Below are positions 20,567 to 30,790 of a DNA stretch of 64,000 nt, piece after piece (the first letter of the stretch is position 1; every line of letters starts with the position of its first letter). The position numbers and the translations under genes are program-made. This DNA comes from Hymenopus coronatus (lineage: Eukaryota > Arthropoda > Insecta > Mantodea > Hymenopodidae), in NCBI GenBank assembly GCA_030762935.1, contig CM060883.1, forward strand, positions 100,006,501-100,070,500, written 5' to 3'. A model generated the notes under the pieces. That model was not told where the DNA came from, ran no database searches, and saw only the letters and a list, made by a program, of their open reading frames with translations.

Positions 20567-22406
20567 TATATTTTCTTAATTATCAATATATCATATGCTC
20601 AAAGCTATGTACGTGGCAAATAAAGTATATATTTTAAATGATTTAGTAATCTGTGAAGTGCTCTTCATTTGGAAAGATTTCTGTATAATTACGTATAACT
20701 GGAAGACATGAGAGATAGGCAGAAGCTTGCTGTACAACTGTAGATCTTCTTAAAACTCTTTGTGCCATGTTGTATCCAGTATTCTCATTATTTGGGTTGT
20801 TTCTCATGTAGTAATGGATGGAGTAAGTATTTCAAGAAACTATTTCTGCAAACATTTATGTCGGTTATATGAATTAGATAAAAAAAAATATGATCTAGTT
20901 AAGATTAGTAAAAAAGTATATAAAAATAAAGGATAATCGGTAGAATAAGAAATGTGTCAGCTAAGCCCGCATACTGGGTGCTCACACCCCTCTTTTGCTT
21001 CAGTTTGGTGAGTGTAGCTGTACAGGTCATCTGCGTTCTTGTGACTTTGGAGAATGTCAGAAGGAATCAGGGTTGTTATCAATGCATGTCACTCTGCTGT
21101 TTTATTTTAAAATTAAACATTCTGTAAATGAGATTAACTGATTATCAACAGTTCATAACCTAATATTTAGACTTTAGTTTTTAACATGTTGCATAAACAT
21201 ATCTGACTATATAAAAATTCTTCAGTAGGTCTGCACTACACTCATGAATGCATAGTATATGAACAGAAGAGAATCACTGTTAAGTTATATGTATGAGACT
21301 TGCAGTTATATGAAGAATGTATTAATAGTCAACAAAATGGCTATTTAAATTGATTCAAGCTCAGCTTCCATTAATTGTATTTATATGGCCTATCCTAGTA
21401 ATTAAATAAACTATATATGTGTTTAGAGGAAGAAAACAATGGGAAATATTGGGACGGAAAGTAAAAAACATCTCACTGACTTTACTCATATATAGTTGTC
21501 GCAGAGTCTTTGTTATGTTTCAATTTGGTAAATCTTTGATGCTGTGCATGTATAGCAAATCATTGACAATACTGGGATGTAATAAACTTTGATGGTCAAT
21601 GAGATGAGCTAGATGCTGAAATGCTCACTACTTTTCTAGCAAGTTTCACAAGATCAGGTAGAGTAAATTGATTCTTCTTGTACTGTCCTCTGAAGCAATT
21701 AGTTGCTCATCTTTAGTTGCAGTATGTGACATAAAGAGAGAAACTTCTCTATGTCATCAAGGATTACAGCATGTTTTTGACATTTTAACTGCTTGCCCAG
21801 GAACCATTTCAGCAGTATCAGTGAAATCTGGAAACAAACCTTTCTAAAATATTAAACAAAAATTATTTTTAAAAAGATAATGTTACATAAACTCACTGAT
21901 AAATTTAGCACATAGAGCATCATTTTTCTTAAGAATTTTCTGCCTTCTGCAGTCAAGGTCACAAGATGTCATTAGGGAGGCCAAAGAAAGGTGAAAAATA
22001 TCAATTTTCACTTAAAAGGAGTTGCCTTCCTTGACTTAAGCTGCTGAATCAAGAGCGCTCAGATGTTCATCACATGTTGCAGTGCTAGAGAAGGAGGTAT
22101 GGCTTCAAGGTCATCAGTAGCTTCTTTTAAAGGAAATAAGAAATGTATTAGCTCTCATTTATTTTCTGATTGGAAGAATCTACTTGAGCTCGTCCATAGC
22201 TCCCTGAGCTGAAAGTAATACCTCCACTTCCTGATAGTCTCTTAGTTAAGTTGTTATTCTTATACAAACTAGGTCAATGACAAGCACAGGAAAGTCTAGT
22301 GAAGTCTGCAACGGTTGTAGCAGTATTCCATCCCTTAATGTGTAACAGTACATGTTCAATGCTGATTCAAAATATTGGCAAATGTACAGTGAATAAGATC
22401 CTGTTT
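20567..22406. other. Intron, nothing recognised
   Basis: AT-rich, low-complexity intron sequence of 1.8 kb without tandem repeats, reverse transcriptase or transposase motifs. Short open stretches on the minus strand around 21790-22150 are broken by stops and match nothing I know. Confidence 0.5.
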
Positions 22407-22855
22407 TCTATTTTCCAACCCCCCAGGGGCCTACTACGGTAGGTGCGGGTTAGGCGCACCCGGGGTCCCAAGCCACCTTGACTCCCTCTGTGGGCAACCT
22501 CAGAGTGGTGAGGGAGTCAGAAGGTCAAAATGCCCACCCACGTGTAGGCCGTACGTGGAGACCCGTGTCGGTGAAAAGGAATATCCTGGTTGATTGAGGG
22601 TTGCGTGCCTGAGCCTGGGCTTCTGTCTTTCAGTAACTGGGGAGGGTGCGCAGCCTAATACACTGCTTTGGTTTCTGATTTGCCTAAACGGGAGGCTAGG
22701 GACTAACCCACCCCTAGTCAATCGGCCAGGACTAGGTATTACACCGAACTCCAGGGTGAGTGGGACGGCAAGCCCGCTATATCCCCTGTGTAGCCCTGTC
22801 ACCCGAGTGGGGTGACCCCTCGTTGGGCTCCGTGGTGGGTGGGGAGCACTGGGGG

Positions 22856-24323
22856 ATGAATTTATACCATTTTCTTATGGCACCAAAACTTAAACCCCTG
22901 ATTTCAAATAAAGACGTTGGAAAGGAAGTAGTCGAGTCATGTGGTCCTCGCTACTTGGTTATTCATAGGTAAGAAGTTCCTTACGGTGAGCCCTTTTACT
23001 ATCCAAAAGGGTCTCGATGCCATTGCTGGTTTGGTTAAATCCTGCGTTCGAGCTCGCAATGGTACACTTCTTGTCGAAGCCAGCTCCGCCTCGCAAGCTG
23101 CAAGGATACTTAAAGCCACCATGTTAGCCAGTTATCCAGTGAAGGTCGAGGTGCACAAGTCGCTGAACTCCTCCCGCGGTGTAGTAACAACCCGCGCGTT
23201 GGACGGTTTGTCCATTGAGGAGATCCAAGAAAATCTTGCGACTCAGGGTGTCTCAGCTGTTTATCGGGTACAACGTAAGATCAACGGTGAATTCCTGCCT
23301 ACTCGTACCCTGTTTCTTACTTTTGATCGGGTTGACCTCCCTCAAAGGATTAGGGCAGGGTATGAAGCCATCGAAGTTAGGCCTTATATACCCAATCCGC
23401 TGAGGTGCTTTAAGTGCCAACGTTATGGTCACACTAGTGAGCTGTGTACCGGCAAGTCCACCTGCGTCCACTGCGGTGACATGTCCCACGATGGGGCTTG
23501 TACTTCAGCTCCATCCTGTGTGAATTGTAACGGGGAACACCCATCTAGTTCCCGAGACTGCCCCCGTTTTGCAGAGGAACGAGCGATCCAGGAGATACGG
23601 GTGAAAGAGAAGGTGTCCTTCTTGGAAGCCCGGAAGCTCCTGCGACTCCGCCAACCCTCTGCCCCGAGGTCCGGTACCTATAGCTCAGTTGCAGCTAAAC
23701 CGGTACCGCATCGGGAAATCGCAACGCAGACCGGCGATATGAACGGGGCTACAATTGCGGAAAAGGTTATTTTAGCCCAAGCGCTGCCAAAGCCTTCGGC
23801 ACCTACACCCAAGTTGGTATCAACATCTGCCAAATCCGCCAGCTTACAGAATAGTCCTGCACACTTGTCACCGAAAGCCTCGACCTCGGGAACTAAAGCT
23901 GGTAAATTCACGACGTCTTCTGCCCCGGAAAAATAGTTTTAGACCAAGTATGTACGACAAGACTTCTTGAAAGAGAATGTGCAATCTATTACCAAGTCAT
24001 CTAAGGGTAAGAAAAGTACACGCAACTCCACACGTGTATCCTCCTCTGAAGGGTCATCTGGGGAGGAGGGCGTGAATCGGCGACGGCCGTCTTCGCCGAT
24101 CAGCACATCCAATCGGTTCGAACTTCTCGGACCGAAATTTGCTCTTGAAAAAGGGACCTCCCTTGTGGAGGAGATGGACCAGGAGGATTCTGCCGCCACT
24201 GCCAGAGGGACAGTGTGGAAACGGCAGGATCGTGCTCCTGAAAATAGTACTAGCCCAACGCCTAAGAAGAACAAATTGAACCGACCAGCTAATCCCAATC
24301 TGCAGAAGCGTCTTTCGATTTGA
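22856..24323 (+). pseudogene. I-type LINE ORF1 (gag-like, zinc knuckles), disrupted
   Basis: The likely start is the ATG at 22856 (MNLYHFLMAPKLKPL). The frame runs to PRYLVIHR, then shifts near 22970 into KKFLTVSPFTIQKGLDAI. The shift is consistent with one extra or two missing bases. The downstream frame has an RNA-binding-like region followed by three zinc knuckles: CFKCQRYGHTSELC (C-x2-C-x4-H-x4-C), CVHCGDMSHDGAC and CVNCNGEHPSSSRDC. It closes at TAG 23934-23936, and a second TAG follows at 23940. The same frame then stays open to 24323 (ending NLQKRLSI). Both TAGs are one C-to-T change from CAG, so the original ORF1 most likely ran to 24323, 22 bp before ORF2. Role: nucleic-acid chaperone of the retrotransposition particle. 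Confidence 0.85.
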
Positions 24324-24345
24324 AACTTATCCCATAATATACCCA

Positions 24346-27300
24346 ATGGCTATCCTCCATTGGAACATACGCGGAATTCGACCACATCGACCAGAGCTTG
24401 ACTTGTTGCTACGCCAGCAGGAACCCTTGGCTGTGTGCTTACAAGAGACGAAGCTCCGTCCACAGGACACCGTTACCATCAGGCAGTACTCCTCCGTACG
24501 ATGTGATTTATCCCCGGAGGACGGTGTCCCGGCACATGGGGGCACTATGATGCTTATTCGAGATGCTATTTTTGCCAACTCCGTACCCATACAATCTGCA
24601 ATCCAGTCCGTTGCTGTCAGCATTAAGCTACCCTCCGCTTTATTCACCATTTGCAGTATCTATTTGCCTCCATCTGCGGACCTCTCGCAGAGCGACTTAG
24701 AACACCTCATTTCGCAGTTGCCACCACCCTTTTTATTGGTAGGCGACGTGAATGTCCATCACCCTCTTTGGGGCTCTCCTCGGGCTTGTGCGAAAGGTAC
24801 GCTACTTAAAGACTTCTTGGATAGTCAGAATCTTGCTCTCTTGAACACCGGAGAGCCCACCTTTCTTTCTGACGCATTTCATAGTTTTTCACACATTGAC
24901 ATTGCAATTTGTTCCCCTCAGCTAGCAGTCACCTTATGCTGGAATATCATCTCGGATTTGCATTCTAGTGACCACTTTCCTTGTCGTATTAGTGTCTTGA
25001 CACCCGTTGTATGTTCCACCCGTTTACCTAGTTGGCGCCTAGACCACGCCAGCTGGGAACTGTACTCCCACTTGGCTGAATTTAGCTATGAAGAGCACGA
25101 CTCTGTGAACCACTTGGTCGAACATCTCACAGGGACCATTCTTTCTGCTGCTGAGCAATCCATTCCGCGTTCGACTGGCTACAGCCGTCGATTTCCGGTA
25201 CCTTGGTGGACCGATGACTGTCGGGATGCTATTCGCGCTCGCAGACGAGCTCTACGGGTTTTCCAGCGTTTTCCTACACTGGATAACCTGATATACTATA
25301 AACAGATGCGTGCACATTCTAGGCGAGTTATTAAGGATAGCAAAAAGATGTCATGGAATAAATTCGTGGGTTCCTTTAATCGACATACACCTTCCTCTGT
25401 CGTATGGGATAAGTTAAGACGTGTGGCTGGGAAACCGAACCATATGCCCATCGCCGGTCTCAAAACACCTACCGGAGCTGTTGTTGATACATTTGACGTG
25501 GCGAATACTTTAGGCAGTGCTTTCGCTCAGGTGTCTAGCTCAGGCAATTATTCCCCTGAGTTTCTTACAGTTAAGAATCAGGTGGAATCTCAAGAATTCT
25601 CGTTTCTTTCTGGCAACCTTGAGGATTATAATCGCCTTTTCACCCTGGCAGAGCTAGACAATGCACTCTCCTCTTCACGACACTCAGCACCAGGTCCAGA
25701 TGGTATCCACGTCCAAATGTTGCAACATCTCTCTCCTGATGGCAAAGATTTCCTACTCGAGGTCTATAATCGTGTCTGGGTTGATGGCATTTTTCCAGAC
25801 AAGTGGCGGGAGGCCACCATCATACCCATTCTTAAACCTGGAAAGGACCGCCATCTTCCTTCCAGTTACCGTCCTATTTCCCTCACCAGTTGCGTGTGCA
25901 AGGTGATGGAGCGCATGATCAATGGAGGGTTGGTGTGGTGGCTGGAATCCCACAATCTTCTGACGAACATCCAGTGTGGCTTTCGACGACGACGTTCAAC
26001 TGCTGACCACCTTGTCTCTCTGTCAACTCAGATTATGGACGGGTTTCTTAAGAACAGCCCCACAGTTGGGATATTTTTTGACCTCGAGAAGGCCTACGAC
26101 ACGTGTTGGCGGGCGGGAATATTGCGTTCTCTGCACAACTGGAACATACGTGGACGCCTACCGTTGGTCATTCAGGAGTTTATGCGGGACCGCGTTTTTC
26201 GAGTGAGGGTGGGCTCGGTTTTTTCTAACCATTTTATTCAAGAGAACGGAGTGACGCAGGGCTCGGTACTCAGCGTGACTCTATTTGCTATTGCGATAAA
26301 TTTCATATGTGTGCCTCAAGGTGTCTCTTCCTGTTTATTCGTGGACGACTTTGCCATCTTCTTTACTTCTCAGCGTACACCGGTTTTGGAACGCCGTTCT
26401 CCAGCGGTGTTTGGACAATCTCTATGCTTGGAGCTCGAAACACGGTTTTCGTTTCTCCGCTGAGAAGACAGTCTGCGTTAACTTCTGGCGCCGTAAGTGG
26501 CAAATGCCGCCGTCTCTTCGACTCGGGCCAGATTTACTTCCTTTCGCAGACGAGGCGAGATTCCTTGGTTTGATCTTCGATCGGAAACTTTGTTGGGCAC
26601 CACAAATAGCACAGCTTAGAGCACGATGTGACCGTTCTCTAAATCTTTTACGGATACTAAGTGGCAAATCTTGGGGTGCGGATCGGACGGCATTGCTCCG
26701 TCTTTATCGTGCTGTGATTCGTTCGAAGTTGGACTATGGCAGCATTGTGTATTCTTCAGCTCGACCTTCAGTGCTCAGAAGGTTAGACACAGTCCATAAC
26801 CAGGGCATCCGTGTGGCCGTTGGAGCTTTTCCAACGAGCCCAGTTGTTAGCCTCTACGCCGAATCGGGAGAACCTCCTCTGCGTTGTCGGCGTGATGTCC
26901 TGCTTGCTAATTATGGCTGTGGGCTGAAGTGTATGCCTGGGCATCCAACTTATCACACGTTTTTCTCCCCTGAGCTGCACGAGCGATACTGCCTCCGCTC
27001 TCTGAGCCCCAGGCCAGCAGGTTTTCGTTTCCGTGAGCTTCTACGCCAGCACCATGTTGACATTCCTCGGCTGTTATCCAAGGGAGAGAGTATACACCCC
27101 CCTTGGTTACGCGCTACCTCCCATGTCGATCTCGGGATGACGCTCTACGGGAAATCAGTTACGCCTCTTGATAGTATTCGTCGTTGTTTTTTAGAATTTT
27201 TATCCAAATACAGTGGCCGTATTTGTATTTACACCGATGGTAGTAAGAGCCCCGACGGTGTTGGATGTGCCTTTGTCACTGGCACCGCAACTTCATCTTA

Positions 27301-28030
27301 CAGTTTGCCTAGTTGCACACCTATATATTCTGCCGAGCTATATGCTATTTATCAAGCCCTTCTGTATATTCGACGTCGAAAATTAGGTGACTGCCTTATT
27401 CTTAGTGATTCCCTTAGTGCCCTTCAGAGCATTCGTGAGCTGTACAATTACCATCCTTTGGTGCAGCACATCCAGGACGTTCTCCACATTTTGCACGCTT
27501 CTGGTTTTAATGTGGAGTGCGCATGGATTCCTGGACACTTTGGCTTGCCAGGGAATGACACGGCGGATTTGGCAGCGAAATCGGCAGTCACAGCGCCCAG
27601 TGTTACGATTACCCATTCAACAGCAGAAGATTTTAGAGTGGCTGTACGGAGAGCCCTTTTTTCAACTTGGCATGCGGAGTGGTCGGCTCTCCGTGGTAAT
27701 AAGCTGCGAGAGGTGAAGGACCTCCCTGTCAACTGGGTAACCTCCTCTCATTTATTCCGCCGGGAGGAAGTAGTACTAGCTCGGCTAAGAATTGGCCACT
27801 GTATTTTTATTCACAGTTACCTTTTTAAACGTGAACCTGCTCCTGTCTGTGTGCTCTGTGGGGAGGCACAGACAGTTCGTCATGTGTTGCTGGAGTGTGG
27901 TCACCTGGCACATATTCGGTCATCTATGGGCATGCCGGCCTCTCTTGCTGAGGTCCTGGCCGATGACCCAAGAGCAGTGGACAGGGTTTTTAAATTTTTA
28001 GCAAAAGTTTCTTTTACCTTGACGTTTTAG
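24346..28030 (+). pseudogene. I-type LINE ORF2: endonuclease, RT, RNase H (one frameshift)
   Basis: The frame starts at ATG 24346 (MAILHWNIRGI). Apurinic-type endonuclease motifs follow: LQETKL, VGDVNVHHPLWG, HIDIAIC and SDHFPC. Reverse transcriptase motifs are YRPISLTSCVCKVMERMI, GFRRRRSTADHL, FFDLEKAYDT (motif A), NGVTQGSVLSVTLF (motif B) and CLFVDDFAIF (motif C, with Val-Asp-Asp). Near 26397, within VLERR|LQRCLDNLYAW, a one-base gain moves the frame; it continues to 28030. RNase H begins at ICIYTDGSKSPDGVGCAF, with further acidic residues in SAELYAIYQAL, LSDSLSA and NDTADLAAKSA. A C-terminal CVLCGEAQTVRHVLLEC knuckle follows. Except for the frameshift all catalytic residues are present. 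Confidence 0.93.
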
Positions 28031-28259
28031 TGTGATAGCGGTTTTTTAAACTCTTTTGGTTTTAATGTGTTGATTTTAGATGGGGTTTTATATCCAGCTC
28101 TGGTTAGAGGGCTGGACAGTTCTGTTACTTCCGTTTCAACTGTGTTAGCTCTTTTACTTGTGTTTACTTTTTTGTTTGGTATTTTCTTACTGCCTATTGC
28201 CAAGTTTTAATCATAAGGGCGCTTATGACCTCGGCAGTTGAGCGCCCTTAAACACCATT

Positions 28260-28295
<36 letters not shown>

Positions 28296-28604
28296 TATTT
28301 TCCAATAGTGATCAATTATCTATCCAGTGACTGTAATGTAAGTTGTTTTACAGAAATCGCCCATTTACAGGGTGATTTGTAAACAAACTCGCTCTTGAAG
28401 CATGGCAAGTTTAACTGTTGGCATGAGTATATCTCTCGATGTGTCAAGTTATAGAGGTATGTTACAATTCTGATGTTATGACTCTCACTCCAAGTGAATG
28501 TGAGACTCACTACTGTCACAATATAATAAAATGAAATATGTACTCATAATTAAGCACATGTCAATTAAAAAGGTTAAACACCAAATCAGCAAAGTAAGAA
28601 AAAC

Positions 28605-28613
28605 TTAGACACC

Positions 28614-28648
<35 letters not shown>

Positions 28649-28690
28649 TAGTAATAATAATAATAATAATAATAATAGTAATAGTAAATA
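28605..28690. repeat. Trinucleotide microsatellite (CCA)n(CAA)n(TAA)n
   Basis: Consecutive blocks of CCA, CAA/CAACAA and AATAAT repeats with a few AGT interruptions, directly next to the SINE at 28706. Confidence 0.9.
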
Positions 28691-28700
28691 ATTTTCTTGA

Positions 28701-28705
<5 letters not shown>

Positions 28706-28735
<30 letters not shown>

Positions 28736-28972
28736 TGTAGTGTTTAACGCCCGCTTTAACTACTAATGGCACCGCAGGCGGTGACACTGATGATACATGA
28801 ATGATAATGGAGCACCGGTGGAATGCGATGGCAGGGGAAACCGGAGTACCCGGAGAAAACCCGCCCCAGCGCCGTTTTGTCCACCACAAATCTCACATTC
28901 GGTCGCTTGGGATCGAACCCCGGCCGTCTAGGTGAGAGTCGAGTGGTCTAACCACTCGGCCACGGCGCGGCC
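28706..28972 (-). mobile_element. tRNA-derived SINE, family S1, with 12-bp target-site duplication
   Basis: On the minus strand it starts GGCCGCGCCGTGGCCGAGTG (A box TGGCCGAGTGG) and has GGGTTCGATCCC as B box, a tRNA-Ser/Leu-like head. The body includes GAGATTTGTGGTGGACAAAA and CATGTATCATCAGTGTCACC. The 3' end is GCGGGCGTTAAACACTAC followed by an A-tail seen as about 30 T on the + strand (28705-28734). TTCTTGAAGACT flanks both sides (28694-28705 and 28973-28984). Decayed copies of the same family lie at 52547-52722 and 60622-60865. Confidence 0.88.
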
Positions 28973-29079
28973 TTCTTGAAGACTGGAAACAATTTCAAGC
29001 ATTGCCAATCTTAGGGCAGAAAGTGATTTATTATCATCCTTTTAAACTATGAAAGAACATGTATTTCCTTAATATGGTT

Positions 29080-30480
29080 GCTTGGTATCTAATTTTGAGC
29101 AGTTGGCAGTGAAGCCATTCGCTCTCTTGCATTCCAGTATTTTGATGTCATATTATCATGTTGACTAAAGGTTGGGCAGTGCAGTAGATGGTTTCCATCC
29201 ATATCTTCTTTAAGTGTACAGAAAGGACACAGAGGAAATCTCACTATACCAATCCTGAATAAATGTTTATTGAGACGGTCATGGCCGTTAAGAGTCTAAA
29301 AGTTGCTATACAGGATTTTCTTAGTAATGTAGTGATTCTGGTCATGTTATTACATACATTTCCCCATGGTTTTCCTTTTGTTTGTAATACATTGTCTTCT
29401 TTAATTTTGTTATTGTATGTTGATATAATGATTCTTTTGATAACTTATTGGATCAGATTAATTTGATGTAATTTTACTACCTCTCTTGGCTAGAAAGTCA
29501 GCTGTTTCATTACCCTGTACTCAGCTGTACTCAGTGCTGGTATCCATTGAAGTATTAATCTTTTATTAAAATTCATTAGTTGTTTTATGATTTTGCGGCA
29601 TTCTGCAATATTTAAGTTATTAGGTGTTACATCAGGTGTTATGGATATTATAGCTGCTTTAGATTCAGATAATAGTACAACTTTTTCAAATTTATTTATA
29701 TGATGTAGTAGGTTTTGTAAGTTCTGAAGTATTGTCAAAATCTTTCCATCAAAATTTGTATTATTTAAACTTAATCTTTTGTAGAAAGAGTAGAGAGGGC
29801 ATTCAAAATTTGTATTATTTAAACTTAATCTTTTGTAGAAAGAGTAGAGAGGGCATATTGCACCTGCACCAGTACCACTGTTAGTTGGTAAGCTAGAACC
29901 GTCAGTATAAACATGTAGCCATTCATTGGTAGGGTATCTTAAATTTGTTATATCTAGTGTCATTTGTTTCAGAACACAAGCACAGGTTTCAGATTTTGTA
30001 AATTCTTCAGATAACTATAGATAGTGTTCAATATCAAATAGTTCTAACAGGTTAATATTTGTTTGTATGTTTTCTTTTAAGTAAGGAAGTTTTAATCTAT
30101 GTTTGACTTCTTTGACTTTAGTAAGGAAACTTCATTGAGTTTTTAGGTTTACTTGTGGTTTTCTATTTTCCCAGTCATTAAAAGGTAGTTTGATTAATTT
30201 TTCATATTGTAAGTTGGCTGCTTGTTCAAAGTGAAGTTCAAGTCTTGGATTATTTGTTAAAATTTGTAGAGCAAGCATTGGAATAGTTTTAACAGCTCCA
30301 GTTACTAGGCGAAGAATTTGATTTTGTAGAATGTTAAGTTTTTCTATATTTGCAGTTATTAGTATCTCTTCACAATATTTAAATGTTGGTTTAATATACA
30401 TCTTGTAAAAAGTGTTTAAAGTTTATGTAGTGCTTCCCCATTTCTTGCCTGCCAGTCTTTCTAATAGTGGTAATTTTTTC
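29080..30480 (-). pseudogene. LINE-H 3' part: thumb, RNase H, CCHC knuckle
   Basis: From 30480 downward the minus strand reads LLERLAGKKWG, FYKMYIKPTFKYCEEILI, then to 29490 an RNase H: LHVYTDGSSLPTNSGTGAG, KVVLLSESKAAIISI (Ser-Glu-Ser where Ser-Asp-Ser is usual) and LILQWIPALSTAEYRV (the usual PAH.GI is lost). From about 29340 to 29080 follows the C-terminal FRIGIVRFPLCPFCTLKED with HLLHC. A 53-bp direct tandem duplication near 29755-29860 repeats the peptide PLYSFYKRLSLNNTNF exactly. Frameshifts and stops are many. Confidence 0.8.
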
Positions 30481-30790
30481 CTCCTTTTTTATTATTATTA
30501 TTTTATTTTATTATATTATGTATGTGTGTATGTATTTATTTCTCTGCAAGTGGGTATCACCCGGTGGCAGAGTTATATATGTATACAAGATATATAAACA
30601 ATAAATCACAGCTGCCAGTTTATGGCTTTGTAAGCTAGATATAATAGTTATTTACACAAATATGAAAACATTAATTTTTCTCTCAATTCAGATTAATTAA
30701 TTTCATAATTAGAATCACCAACCAATTTAACATTTGTATTTACAACAATATAAAATCACAAGCATTTCATTTAAGGAATATTTACAAAAA

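Larger units (their letters stand above)
22419..28293 (+). mobile_element. Nearly full-length I-type LINE with target-site duplication
   Basis: A 5.9-kb non-LTR retrotransposon bounded by a 12-bp direct repeat, TCTATTTTCCAA, at 22407-22418 and 28294-28305. It begins CCCCCCAGGGGCCTACTACG and ends with AAGGGCGCTTATGACCTCGG, GAGCGCCCTTAAACACCATT and an (ATC)n tail at about 28259-28293. Two ORFs follow the I/Jockey order: a gag-like ORF1 and an ORF2 with endonuclease, reverse transcriptase and RNase H. The RNase H places it with the I superfamily. It is clearly less AT-rich than the surrounding intron. The ORFs have one frameshift each and ORF1 has two internal TAG codons, so this copy is inactive but young. 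Confidence 0.93.

Noticed and set aside
22594..22972. ORFs at the start of the I-type LINE (22594-22815, 22500-22802 minus)
   Set aside because: They lie in the GC-rich 5' untranslated region of the LINE. Only the part from about 22856 belongs to ORF1.
28605..28889. Minus-strand ORF with poly-Lys and poly-Val runs
   Set aside because: Produced by the SINE A-tail and the neighbouring trinucleotide microsatellite.
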